From Isochrysis galbana (lineage: Eukaryota; Haptophyta; Isochrysidales; Isochrysidaceae): a DNA stretch of 64,000 nt. The stretch is taken from contig CM030932.1 in NCBI GenBank assembly GCA_018136815.1, positions 6,424,407 to 6,488,406 of the forward strand, read 5' to 3'. Positions within the stretch are counted from its first letter, which is position 1. The number at the start of each line of letters is the position of its first letter. The translations under genes and the position numbers were made by a program. A model generated the notes under the pieces. The model ran no database searches, was not told the DNA's origin, and saw only the letters and a program-made list of their open reading frames with translations. Shown here in pieces: positions 47,920-59,385 of the stretch.

Positions 47920-48100
47920 GCCCCCCCCCCCCCCTGCGTTGTTTTTACCCGAAAGGGGTTTTCCCCTAGCGTGGACTCGAGGAGAGGACGTGCTGGGGTG
48001 CACGGGGTGCACGGGGTCGGTGCGTGCACTGGGGGGAGGACAGATATTATCGAGGGGAGGGGGCAGTGCCCCCTCCCCCCGGTAGCACTCGGACACCTGG
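47920..48100. repeat. Low-complexity stretch with poly-C run and short duplications
   Basis: A run of about 14 C (47920-47934) is followed by 'gtgcacggggtgcacggggt' tandem words (47996-48016). No gene is supported between 47700 and 48460. Confidence 0.5.
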
Positions 48101-48461
48101 CTCGTCAGGCATGGCGGGATTCCGGGACGGAAAAGTTGTGTCCAATAAGCTAGTGGGATGCTGTGGTTTCATATTTGTCGGTGCGGCTTGCAGGGTGTGC
48201 GTCGCGAGCTGCGGCTCGCGGGCACCTGGTCGGGCGTGGCCCTGGCTGGTGGGCGGTTCAGTTGCGCGGCGTCCGCCATAATCTGGTCGGCCGGCGCGGC
48301 GGGGTGAGCGGAGGGAGAGGTAGGCAGCGTGGCGCGCTCAACGACCCTATCATTTTAACGATGTTTGACATTTACATTAGTCCACGCCCTGTACCCCGCC
48401 CTCTGCGAGCCAACTCTCTTCCTCCCCACATGAACATCATCCTCTGTCATCTGTCACACCA

Positions 48462-48840
48462 ACCTACTTTTATAAGTGGGGGTCAATGGGGGCCTCGCGC
48501 CCCCCTCTCTCCATCGCGGACACCCCCCGGGGTGGGCCCGTACATTCAACCCCAGCCCCTGCCCTCTGGCAGGGGCAGGGCACTCATCAATTTAGCCCAG
48601 ACCCCTAGTGGGCGCGGGCCGCGAGCCGCACTCCCAGGCCCGCATGGGCCTGCTCTCGTACTAACTCCCCCCCCCATCCCTGGTCGCCAGGCAGACAGGG
48701 GCCTCAGGGCGGCACCCAAGGCCAGCGAGGCGAGCGAGGGAGAGGCAGGGGGGGCCAGGGGCTGAGCCCCAGCCTCCACTGCCCCCTGAGCTGCCCCTGC
48801 TGGCCCTCTGGGCGCCCCTGAAGGACCTCTGAGAGCAGGC
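48462..48840 (+). repeat. Repeat family C copy fused to a family A-type module
   Basis: It starts 'aacctacttttataagtggg' and runs through the usual family C words to ~48650. From ~48690 it carries 'ggcagacaggggcctcag', 'gagcgagggagaggcagggg' and 'ctgccccctgagctgcccc', the module also found in the middle of family A elements. This shows recombination or shared ancestry. Confidence 0.65.
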
Positions 48841-48944
48841 CATGGCGCGCCGCATGGCGACGCGCCGCGGGGACCGGGGCGGAAGAGAATGGAACGAGGG
48901 AGAGGGGGGGATTTGCACCCCCCCCCGATGGAGTGTGGTGAGAA

Positions 48945-49385
48945 ACGAGCCCCGTTTGCGTTAGCAAACGGGCGAAGGGGGGCGGCTGGCGACAGGAGAG
49001 GCGAGAAGAAGGGAGTGGCTCAAGACGTCCCTGTGGCAGGTATCGGGGGGCGCAGTCGTTTATTTCTTCAAGGACCGCTCGCGCCGCGAGCTGTAAGGGC
49101 CGTTCTCCTTTTTTGACGAGAGGTTCCTCCCCCCCCCCCCCGGTGCTTTTTCCCGGAGAGTCGGCCGGCGTCGTTCGGTCCGCCTCAATGGGTTTTCCCT
49201 CATTTTAACTTGTGGGGAGTTAGAATGGGAGCTGGGGGCCTGCGAGGGGGGAGATGTGGAAGGGTCCATAGGAGTATGTATCTGTGACAACAGCACGCGC
49301 CAAGGTGTACGGGCAGGTGCGCTGAGGGCTGTCGTGTTAGTGCCGGGCTAGTGAGAGTAGTGGTACTAATGCTCAGATAGATTAT
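48945..49385 (+). repeat. Repeat family G, copy 3
   Basis: Ordered matches to 7140-7660: 'gcggctggcgacaggagagg', the poly-C run (49131-49142), 'cttgtggggagttagaatgg', 'ctgggggcctgcgagggg' and 'ctaatgctcag'. Confidence 0.6.
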
Positions 49386-49813
49386 TATCTGTCATCTGTC
49401 ACAGCCACAGCCACTCCACCACTCCCGCAACACCTACCTACGTCTGATACCCAAAGCGCCGCAAATGCAAATGCAACGGCGATAGTTGCTCCCAAACAGC
49501 TGCTCTATCTAAACGACGTTGCCGTTACACAGCCTTTGCCAGAGTAGAGCAACAACTGGTAGTTGCTAAAACCAACTAGAACAAAAGTGCACGAGTGCGG
49601 GCGTCAAGCAAGCGCATGGTCCTTGTGCGCCATGCGCCGCAGCTAAATAAAGGTAGAAATACTTCACCACGATCGCCACAAGTTGTGCCGGGATGGGGCG
49701 GGAGGCGTAGGATTTCCTTGCTCACTCACATTCGAAAAAGTCACACGTTAGTGCCAGCCGAGTGCACTGCACATCACCGTCGGCCGGAGTGGGCGCCACG
49801 TCGTCACCATTCC
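49386..49813. other. Intergenic stretch beyond the 3' end of the RADX-like gene
   Basis: No gene or repeat is recognised. A small word repeat 'atgcaaatgcaacgg' lies at ~49465. Confidence 0.35.
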
Positions 49814-52238
49814 TCACGTGGAGATAACGGGCCAGAGGCCTGTGAGCTCGGCAGTGGCAGGATCGCATCCCGCCTTGTAGATGTCGATCGCGGCGATAAT
49901 TGCCTTCCCGCTCAGGCGCTTCAGTGCAGTTGTCACCGACCGGTGAGTGCATGCTGGAGGTGACGCGCGAGGGGCCCCTGACGCGACGGTCGCGCTTATT
50001 GCGGCCCAGAGGGCACCGCGCCTCTTCTTCTCATTGGTTGAGTGTAGGATGGCGAGCACTGTCAATGGCTCGCTACTGCCTATCGGATTCAGTTGCGCCT
50101 TGATGACAAAGGGAGGGTCATGATGCTCCGAGTTTCGAAACTGCGCGCACGAGAGGAGTCCTTGTGGTGAGAAGTAGCAGTGTGCCGTCGCTCGACACAA
50201 GAACCCTGGGCTTCGCAGATTACCACTCCCGGGCACACAGTCACACCTGGGCGCCTTCGAGCGTTCCCTTGACGAGAATCTGCTTCATTTCCCCAGCGTA
50301 CATTTCCATTATGTTAGCTGCGGGCGACAGCACGATTGTCCGCCGCAGCAAGGGGTCGCAGACCTCGTTTCCGCCATCGCTACTCACGTCATCGGCGCTG
50401 TCTTCCGGCCCCCGTACCACTGCACGAAGAGGGGGCAATCGTGGAAAAAGTTCGGCAAGAGGTGCCCCACCGCCGCCTACTGGCGTTGTAGGTGGAGCGG
50501 TCCAGCGGTCAACGGGAGCGAGGGTCCGCGAGTCAGCCTCGAGAGACTCGAGCAAGAAGTCCGTCAGCTCGTCCGGCCACCGACTTTCGTCACCTCGCGT
50601 CGCGTGCGTCTGATCCACCGTGGCCAAAAAGAGAGCACCGCCGCCGCCGCGGCAGATACGTACCCGCTTGAATTCGACGAAATCGAGAGGCTGGACGGCA
50701 TCAAAGAAGCCGGCAGCCGGCCGTGGCTCCAACGAGCCAAGCTCATCGGTGGCTTCGGCTGGGCGGGATAATGGCGGCCCGCAGTGCCTCTCGTCCAAGA
50801 GTATGGGCACCTGCTCAATTGATGAGCTGTTCCCGTCCTCTCCCTGATCGCGCAACAGCAACAGCAACCATCGTGCACGAATGAATCGAACAAACGTTCG
50901 CGTCCCCCTCGGAGCAAGTCTGTGCCGGTACGCGGGGAGCACAGTGGCAACGACGGCGCGAACATCGACCGCGTCGTCGTCGAGCATGGCGTGCCCGTGG
51001 CCAAGGTTGCTCCACCTCGTTCTCAGCAGCTGCATATCAGCCGGCGGCACCACCTGCCGCTGAGTCAGTGTATGCGTAACGCACCGCTCAATTTGCTGCG
51101 TCTGCCCGTGGTCCAGGATGGCGAGCTTGCCCTCCGGATTTTTCGCATTGAGCATCGCTTCGACGACATGCCCACCTTTCATTGAACTGCACCTCCGAAG
51201 CCGATGCCCCTGCACCATGATCACGTCGCCCTCGCTTACGGCAGCGTAGTACGTCTCACACAATCTGTTCCATAGTGTGACCTTGATTTCACTTGTCGAG
51301 TCGGCGATCCACAGACTAAAGCACGTAGGAAATGCCGCTGGCCTCGGCTCACTCACGTCACCGAAGTGTAGCACGGCACCCTTCGCCACCACTCGTCCAA
51401 TCAGCGGCGCTTCCGCGAACTTGCGTAGAACCGGCCGGCCGAGGGGCCTAGTCCTCTCCGTCTCCATTGCATCCCTCTGATGCGCTATGGCGTTGATGCT
51501 GAGGAAGTACGGAGTCGCGCTTTGTCTGGCGTTGCCCATGGCTTCGTTGAACATTTCGCGCGCGAATTCCCTGCGCTCCTCTTCATCCGCATCCGAGGCC
51601 TTCAGCCAGCGTGCTGAGAAGAAGACCTCGTCGGACGCTAGCTTGACATAGTGGCCGCGCTGGCCAAGTAGGGGCAACGCCGTGGTCTGAGCCTCATAGA
51701 TGCGCCGCAGCTTGCCGTCGGCCTCAGCTGGCACGGGGCCGCTCACAGCAGGCGTCAACCCGCGCTGCCTGCTGGCGATATGTGGTGCCTCCAGCACGAG
51801 CGGCTGTACGAGTGTCGCCTCCCCCTCTCCCACCGCGGGTGGGAATGCGAGCTTGGCTGGCGCAGGCGCGCGCACGACCTCAACGCCAGTAATCAGCACC
51901 GCCTTGACGTCCGACTGGCAAATGGAGAGCGGGTCTTCGATGAGCCTACACGCAGAGACGCGGAGCAGGCCGAGGGGGACCAGCTGCCCCGAGTACACCA
52001 GCTCGTTCAGCCGGGTGGACAGAGAGACCTTGAGAGTGTGGCCTCCATCCGACAGGATGAGGTCGAAGCCGTCTGCACACTCTGACCGCTCTTCCTCGCG
52101 CGCAGCGGCGAGCCAGGCGGGGTCGAGAATGAAGCGGTATAGTGAGAGAAGCTGCACGCACACCGGGCTGCTCAGCCGTGCCCCGCGCAGCTTGGTCACG
52201 CCGTGGGCTGTGAGAGAAGGCGCCGCCGGCGGAGCCAT
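49814..52238 (-). CDS. RADX/RPA70-like OB-fold single-strand DNA-binding protein (2 exons)
   Basis: Exons on the minus strand are 52238-50247 and 50140-49814 (phase 0, donor GTGTGA) for 772 residues. The N-terminal ~130 residues resemble an OB-fold (YRFILDPAWLA, DGFDLILSDGGHTLKVSLS, LLRVSACRLI). A second OB-fold begins near 290 with LIGRVVAKGAVLHF and contains CFSLWIADSTSEIKVTLWNR and GDVIMVQGHRL. This two-OB layout fits RADX, the RPA-like protein that limits RAD51 at stalled replication forks. RPA1 itself would have a C-terminal zinc-ribbon OB domain, which is not seen. Exon 2 continues the frame with 'FRNSEHHDPPFVIKAQLNPI' and ends LTGLWPVIST. The low-complexity section (560-640) is probably a linker. 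The family call is moderately firm; the OB-fold call is firmer. Confidence 0.65.
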
Positions 52239-53069
52239 CCTGCCGCGACGGGTAACCAAGTACTTCCTAGTCCTTCCCCTGGTGATCTACCTATACTCTA
52301 CTCTTATCGTCATCCTCCGTACTCTAGAGATTTGTAGTCTTGTAGAACCTCTTGTTGGCTAGCATCCCTAGCAGGCGTGCATAATGGCGGTGTACCCCTT
52401 TGGGCCTTTGGGTGGCGCATCTCGAGATCAACATACGGATTTCGAAGAATCGTGTAAATAGCGTCGACCGAAGCAGTTTCACATGCGCACATCAAAGCCG
52501 TTGTGCCATGCTCCGGGTGCACTTTGTTTGGATCATCGCTCATCGCCCTGATCCAAGAGCCAAGAGCCAAGAGGCAAGAGGTGCTCGATCTTGAACGAGT
52601 CGTCCTCGTGCACAGCTTCCGTGAGCGGAGTGAATCCGCATTCCTGCAGCAACGATGGGGAGGGGGGCGGGGGTGTTGACACGCGCGATTTGCAGCTCGT
52701 GTGTATTCGCGACAGACCGGCAATAGGGACAGGCCAGAGTTTCGTTTGAGACTTGCCCAAATTTCGTTCGATATTTCGCCAATATTTCGCGTTTCCCCAC
52801 CCAAATTTCGACAATATTTCGCGGTGAACTTGTGGAGTTGCGCTCACGTGTACACGTGTACTCGTGTACTGTGTACTGTAACTTCGCCTACGCCGTACGC
52901 CGATCGACGACACGCTATATACATGCTATATCTAGTGTTAACTATTATAATTAATACGAAGTGTTAGTGTTAATGTTAAGTTTAAGTATTAATTAAGATG
53001 TGAGATATCTATTACCTATTATAACTACATACATTACTCTGATTCAGTTCAACTATCAGTAAAACTGAT
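52239..53069. other. Intergenic stretch including a family D fragment
   Basis: A ~50-bp family D piece ('tgtagtcttgtagaacctct', 'gttggctagcatccctagc') lies at 52334-52373. A minus-strand stretch at 52380-52540 reads 'EHGTTALMCACETASVDAIY' followed by ILRNPYVDLEMRHPK, which looks like ankyrin-repeat sequence. It is short and has no recognised start, so it is noted but not called as a gene. 52930-53050 is AT-rich. Confidence 0.4.
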
Positions 53070-53440
53070 AGGGTCATGGGGGCCGCGTTCCCCCCTTCCT
53101 CCATCGCAGACACCCTCTGGGTGGGCCTGCACACTCACTCTCAGCCCCTGCCTGCTGGCAGGGGCTGAGCTGACATCAATCCTGCCCAGACTCTCACCCA
53201 GCGCGCGCCGCGCGCCTCACGCATTCGCCTGAACCTGACCCCCATCGTACTGACCCCTCCTCCACCACTGAGACACAGACACTGCGAGTCGCCAGGTGGG
53301 CACCCATGGCCAGCGAGGCCAGCGTGGGAGAGGCAGGGGAGGCCAGGGGCCCAGCCCCAGCCTCCACTGCCCCCTGAGCTGGCCCAGCTGGCCCTCTGGG
53401 GGGACCCGAGGGTCCCCTCAGAGGGGGGCCATGGCGCGCG
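53070..53440 (+). repeat. Repeat family C fused to the shared GC module, copy 3
   Basis: 'ctccatcgcagacaccctct', 'gggtgggcctgcaca' and 'cagcccctgcctgctggcag' are family C. From ~53310 'cagcgtgggagaggcagggg' and 'ccagcctccactgccccctg' is the shared module. Confidence 0.65.
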
Positions 53441-53639
53441 CAGACATCGCACGCCCGTAAGAGAATGAAGAGAACGACGAGAAAAGCACGACAAAAAAAT
53501 CGACACGATCTGACCCCAAGAAAGGTAAGACTCAAGCCTGTTTACAGTAGGTTTACAGGTCGACACCCGACGCGACAGGCGGACACCGCGAAAGCGCGGC
53601 GCCAGACGCCCGACTGCATTTCGCGCACTGTCTTCGAAG

Positions 53640-53845
53640 TCCGAAGTCGAAGGCCTGAAATTCGAGATCGAGATTCGGTATTTTTCGAAAATTTCGCCGG
53701 AGAATCCCCATTTTTTTTGCTGGTCCATCCTACCGGAATCCATAGCCATAGGACATAGGAAGCTTATTTGGCCCTTCATTTACCCATTGTCCATTGTAGC
53801 TGGTGCCCTCCGCACCCCCATAGTGAGTGATCGGGCTACTAATTT
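53640..53845 (+). repeat. Repeat family J, copy 2
   Basis: Parallel to 42640-42800 up to 'catagtgagtgatcgggcta', where the tyrosine-recombinase frame would begin, but the sequence then diverges into AT-rich DNA (53850-54065). The second copy has therefore lost that coding part. Confidence 0.6.
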
Positions 53846-54067
53846 AGTGTATTTTGTTAGTATTTGGTTACGTTTTTTGTTTTTGTTGTGAGGCGTGAGG
53901 GCCGGGGGGGGGGGGTCTTGGTCCTAATTAATGGGCCCCGAATACGTGCTTGTTGGGTGTATAGGGAACTTTCTACCGAAAAAAATCCTCAAATTTTATC
54001 AACCCTGAGATGGTCAGTTTCTCCGTTTCTTATTCTTACCCCAGATAATAATAAAAATTTAAAAAAC

Positions 54068-54297
54068 TCTGTTTGACCGCCCTAGGTATGAGTGGTCTCT
54101 CGGCGGGGGTACCACGTTAGAAATTGTAGTCTTGGAGAAGGTCTTGTTTGCTAGCATTTCCAACCACATACACCGGACGAGCCATGCACCAACCGCGCAC
54201 GCCCCCATCGCGGGGGAGGGGCTCCGTTGCCGATGAGACACGGTCCCTCAGCACTAGGATTAAACTAGGACAACAAGAAATCTCCGACTCTGACACC
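54068..54297 (+). repeat. Repeat family D, copy 3, with family E edge
   Basis: It starts 'tttgaccgccctaggtatga', then 'gtggtctctcggcggggg', 'gaaattgtagtcttggag', 'acatacaccggacgagccat', 'gggctccgttgccgatgag' and 'cagcactaggattaaactag'. It ends about 100 bp before the start codon of the M16 peptidase gene, so it may supply promoter sequence. Confidence 0.7.
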
Positions 54298-54392
54298 TAG
54301 AGCTCTAGTACAATACTCCTATGAGTAAAGTATGAGGTGCTTGTACCCCTTGAGCGCTCACTCCCTCTCCCGCGCGCGCGTTTCGTCGGCCG

Positions 54393-57300
54393 ATGGGATG
54401 GCGTCCGCTCTCTCTCTCTCCTCTCCTCCTCGCGTCTGCGGCGGGCCTGGCGGGGCGGCGGCAAGTGTGCACAGGGCTGTTCGTGGCGTCGTGTGCACCG
54501 CCCGCCTCCGCTGCCGCTCTCGCCTCCTCCATTGCCTCGCCCAGATTCGCATCAGGAGCAGCGGCGACGTTCGAACGGATCGAGGGTTCAGGGACTGACG
54601 GGCGTTTGTACGCGCTGCTGCGCCTGCCCGACGGCGCGCGGTGCATCCTTGCGTGCGCAGCGCCATCCCTCAGCTTTGACGCCGACCGAGGACCACTGCT
54701 CACCGCGCAGAGGCTCGAGCTCGCAGTGACAATGGGGTGCGGCTCGATGCGCGACCCAAAAGAATGGGAGGGACTCGCACACCTAGCGGAGCACGTGACG
54801 CTGGGCTCGGAGGCGGGGACGGAGCTGGCAGAGTACGTCGATCAGTTTGACGGTTCATTGAACGGCTTCACCTCAGAGGAGCTCACCACGTTCCATGCGG
54901 AGCTGCCGGCGATCGAAGGGGGTGAGGCCGAGGCGGTGGCAGTGGTCGAAGCGCTCGCCATGCGCTTTGCCGCCCTCTTCGACTGCTGGCGGGCGACGCC
55001 GCTTTCCGCCCATCGTGAGGTGGTCGAACGCGAGCTCAGGCGTGTGGACGAGGAGCTCGTTGCCACGCGCACCCAGCCGTCGCGGCAGCTGCTCGAGCTG
55101 GGGCAGTACAAAGCGAGGGCAAACCCCGAATCCCGCTGGGCGCGTCTTGGCCGCGGCTCTGCAGCCACTCTGCCTGTCTCTCGCCTCGACGACATTCGGT
55201 CGGCAGTGGATTCCTTCCGCACCTCTGGCTACGCTCCTCTTGGGGCCACCCTCGCTTTGTGCTCGCCGCTGCCGCTGCCTCTTGCTGCCTCAATCATCTC
55301 CGATATCTTCAAGCGAAGGTCAGCCACATTCCGACCGGTTCTGCGAGCGTTGAAACGAGGCCCCCCTCCATTCGGCTCCGGCCACGAGACACAGCCAATG
55401 GCCGTCGCGCGCCCCGGACGATACGCCTGTCTGACTGTCGGCTGGTGCATACCGACGGACGACCGGGTTGTTGTGGCGCGCGCCAAGCCGTTTGCCATTC
55501 TCGGCGAGGCCTTCACGGCGCCGCACGCCGCCTCGGCCGTTGAGGTGCTGCGCGCGGCAAGCATCGCTCCGCTGGCGGTCGAGATGGAGCCAGCCCTCAC
55601 ATCCCGCGTCGTTGCGGCGGCGGATGGCTGGTCGCTGTGGCAAGTGACACTGGTCATGCTGCCCGGGTCGGAGAAAAGATGGTGCGCACGGGGGCTGGTT
55701 GGGCACCGAGGTGGGTGTGCAATGGGACCAACGAATGCCGTCTAGTTGTGTGGGCGCGTCCACGGCCGAACACCTGTTCGTCAACGGGTTGGATTGAGCC
55801 TGCCCACGAAAATTTTGGCAAGTCTCTCGCCAACTTGTGACAGGCCTCCTTCTGCCTCCTTCCCCGTTCTCACAGGCGCGAGGCACGCGATGTTCTCATC
55901 AGCACGCTCGGCATCCTGTCGCGCGGTGTGCCTATGAGTGTTGCGGCAGAAGCCAAGGCTGTCGCAGAGGTGGGCTGGAAGTATTCATCCCGTGCGCCAT
56001 CGGCGGTGGAGCTCTCCCGAGATTTGCAGGTGCGATCTTTGGCCGGGGCGGGTGGCCCGCTACGGGGGCTAGGGGCGACGGAATCCAACATTGGACCATT
56101 CACCACCTCGAGTTGTGGGGCGACACAAAAGCTCCTCCGGCCCTTGGTCTGCCCAAAGAGACTGGGCAGATAGTCTTAATGAGGGCCATCTCAGCCATGT
56201 TTTGGAACGCCCATCCCTAGACCGTCCTGGTATGCGGAGGAGACGAATCGCTTGAGGCCGTCACGGTCGTAGAGGCAGTAGTGGTGTCATGTAATAGCTT
56301 CGCGTTTTCCGATGCATTCCTTTCATCTTCATGGCCCTGAATAGGACGAACCCTCTCCACCCCTCGCCATCGCTTCTGGCCGTTCATTCATCGGCTCTGC
56401 TGCCGCTGTAGCGGATGCTGCGACGGAGGCCGCTAGACGTGCCCTCGCGTATTCGCAACCAATAGTAACTTTGTATGCGCCGAACGAGAGGCTGGCACCA
56501 CTCACGACGCAGGTGGGTGCCACTTCCATGTCAAGGATCATTTCCCGCCCCTTGGTCCCGCCTCCTTCCCGAAACTGCTCCCCGTATCTGTTCATGTGAT
56601 CAGCCGCCTAACTCTGATTGGCCTGGCCGATGCCCTCATTGCCAATGCCCTCTTGCAGTTGGGACCCCTCGTGCTACCGGTTCCGAGCGAATTGGCGAAC
56701 TCTCTCCCTCTGATGCTCGCGCCGCTTGAGCCGCTGCGCCCCTCGCCTGCAGAGGCAGCAGGCGCTCGTCGACGGTACGGCTCCGCCAGCGATATGTGCG
56801 AGGTGATCCGACCACCGCCACCGAATCCGTGGGCGCCCGCGTCCTGGCCAGTATCCAGTGGTGGACAAAGGATGGCTACAGTGGGCCGGAGATTCGGCCC
56901 CACCGTGGAGCCAACCCCCAGCAGTACAAGCATTTATACTGCAGCATCAGGCTCGTCACCATCCATGCCACCTATCGCGTCCTTCCTATCGAGTGCGAAC
57001 GCACCAGGAGGGCTGTCCGTGGCGCAGCTCCCCGGCTGCATCGGCGAGCGCGGCGAGATTTCCATTTTTGACGGCAAGCGCGACAACGCCCTTAGCGCGG
57101 TGTCATGCTTTCGCCCCGATACGCCGTTTGGCGTAGCTCTGCTTCAGCTCGACTCCAACCGGCCTGCCGGTGAGGTAGAATTGCACATCATTTGACCCAG
57201 CGAGGCATATGGGCTGGTGATATGAGCAAGGCTGATGCGTGTTGCCCGTCGTGCTTCCGGACATGTGTAGCAAGCCCATGGACCAACACGTTCTTTCGGC

Positions 57301-58423
57301 CTGGCCTCTTCATGACCACCATATTGTTCCATCTATCCTTTCGCAGACGTGACTTCTCTTGATCCATCAGGCACGTCTTCCACTGCAGCTTGCGCAGAGC
57401 TTTGGCGGCTCTCCGTGCTTCAATCCATCGCACAGCAGGCAAGACACGCACCCCTGTTTAAGCGGGCATTAGAGCCGAGTTTGCACACGGAAACGGCGGC
57501 ATAGCCCATTTGGCGCCGTCCTACGGCACCCTCGCGCTATTCTTATCTAGCAACTTGGCTGGGGTGTACACCGGCAACCTTTGAACCAATCGGACGACAG
57601 TGCCAGGATTGTGCTCGCTTGAACGAGGAGCTGGCTCGTTCCCATGCGCCTCTCAATGCGCAAGCACGCGTGTCGTGAGAGCGGTGTAGACGAGGGGCCT
57701 CTGACACCTTTTGTTGCTCTTGCCCCTTCTCAGGCCTCCTTGGCTGCGCGGATGGGCGTCCGGCTTGAGTTGTCGTTTCACTCTGCCGGACTCCGCTTCT
57801 GCGCGATTGGAGCCGCTGATCGTGCAGGTGCCTTGCTCCTGCTCCTTGTTCGTGCTGCCAGTGCCGCCAACGGAACCGCTATCGTCCCGCCCGAAGGCTC
57901 CGCACTTTTTGAGTCTGTGCGTCGCTCAGCGGCCTCAACGGCCCGAGCCGCCGCCAACTCTCGGGCCGGCCCCCTTGTTGCGCAACGGCGAGAAGACGCA
58001 GTGCTTGAGGCCAGCGCTGCAGGCGTGGCAAACGAAGCCAAGGCATTCTGGAAGTCCGCAACAGGCGCACGGCTCATTCTTGCGGGGGCCTTTTCGCGCG
58101 CGGACGCCGACACAACGGTCAACGGGGCTAGGGCTGCCCTCGCGCCTTATTTTCCGCGGATAGGCAATGGCGACGAGGTCAAGGGGACAGACGCCACAGA
58201 AGGCTCGCGAGCTCGTAGTGAACGACCTATGCCTGCCGAGACGGGTGCTGGGAACGCCGTTGCGGCAAGCGGCTTGACGGCTCCAATTGATAGGTCTGCA
58301 GTGTTGCGACAGTGGACTCCGTTGCTGTACAAGCCTAGCTTCTTCCCAAAGCCGCTCGCAAACAATCTGTGCTTGACACCCGCACTCGCGGCGACGCTAG
58401 ATCAGTGCGGAGGCGGCATATGA
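54393..58423 (+). CDS. Insulysin-like M16 zinc metallopeptidase (6 exons, one GC-AG intron)
   Basis: Exons are 54393-55681, 55876-56029, 56345-56512, 56659-57169, 57371-57438 and 57734-58423, giving 959 residues, close to the ~1000 of insulysin/pitrilysin. The inverted zinc motif HLAEH is at residues 130-134, followed by NGFTSEELTTFHAEL, with acidic residues suited to the third ligand. Mid-protein the I-R-P-P-P-P-N-P-W-A-P stretch matches the LPxPNxFIP box. 'AELWRLSVLQSIAQQ' (exon 5) joined to ASLAARMGVRLELSFHSAGL (exon 6) matches the second inactive M16 domain, and this join uses donor CAG|GCAAGA. Intron 1 splits a Trp codon (TG|G). The hydrophobic N-terminus suggests secretory or organelle targeting. 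Exon 2-3 borders are the least certain. It may cut short peptides in an organelle or outside the cell. Confidence 0.85.
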
Positions 58424-58596
58424 CATATGTGGGGCTTGTCCGACGTCAACATTCATTGTGTGTGATGGGGCGGTTCAACTAGCAGTGTAGAGTTCGGCTC
58501 TTCTCTCTTCTCTTGTGATTTTGTTGTATACAACTTATAAATAAACAGTTAGTACTCCGAAAGGGACGGGGGGGAGGGGGGGGGAGGCTTGAGTTC

Positions 58597-58990
58597 TCTG
58601 AATAATGTTGCTCGCTGCAGACTATTTTTTAATATCCGGATATTATTGCCACTAGCCATGCACCAACACGCCAAGCCACGACAACACATGACCGCATTAG
58701 AACCCCAAGGCAAAAAACGATGCACCTGATTAAAGCTGCCCCCTCGCAGGCCCCCGGCTCCCGTTACACCTCCCCACAAGCTCATTGGGGTGAAACCCAG
58801 TTAGTCGCCAATGTAGCATGTACATTGAAGACAGAAGACTTACCAGGGAAAAGCAGGGGGGGGGGGGCTTTGCGGTCGTCCCGTTGAGACTGAGAGGCCC
58901 TTAAGGCAGGCCAGTCTGGCCAACCAATCCTCCGCAGATTAAGCGACGGCGCCCGGGGAACCTTACTTGGAGAGGGCTCCCCCGACGGCC
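58597..58990 (-). repeat. Repeat family G, copy 2 (inverted)
   Basis: On the minus strand it reads 'aggttccccgggcgccgtcg', 'ctggcctgcc', a poly-C run, 'aatgtacatgctacattggc', 'aactgggtttcacccc', 'gagcttgtggggaggtgtaa', 'gccgggggcctgcgaggg' and 'ggcttggcgtgttggtgc'. This matches 7270-7660 over about 390 bp. Confidence 0.7.
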
Positions 58991-59026
58991 ACTTAAAGAG
59001 TTGCACCTCCAGGCGTCCGTGCGCAA

Positions 59027-59300
59027 CCTACTTTTATAAGTGCTGGGGGTCAATGGTCAATGGGGGCGCTCTGCGCCCCCTTCACCGGGCACTAACTCAC
59101 CTCCGCGGGGGGGGGGGGGGGGGCATCAGTCACTCTCATGGCTTGCCTCCTGGCATGGGCTGAGCATCCAACATCCTGACCCAGACCCCCAGTGGGCGCG
59201 GGTCAGGACTCGCACTTTCGGGGCCCGCATGGGCCTGCACTCGCACTCCCACTGACCTTCCCCCCCCCCCCTCCAGGTCACTAGGCAGACAGGGGACTGT
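59027..59300 (+). repeat. Repeat family C, copy 4
   Basis: It starts 'aacctacttttataagtgct' and carries a long G-run (59107-59122), 'ctggcatgggctgagc', and 'cccagacccccagtgggcgc'. The inner blocks are shorter than at 24638. Confidence 0.6.
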
Positions 59301-59307
59301 GGCGGGC

Positions 59308-59385
59308 ACCTATCATGGATACATCCATGACATGTGCATCATAGATGCATATCTATCATGGATACATCCATCTCATGCATCGTGG
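59308..59385. repeat. Duplicated palindromic words (tatcatggatacatccat)
   Basis: The word tatcatggatacatccat occurs twice (about 59312 and 59352), separated by 'atgcatcatagatgcat'-type palindromes. The block can fold into several hairpins. Confidence 0.65.
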
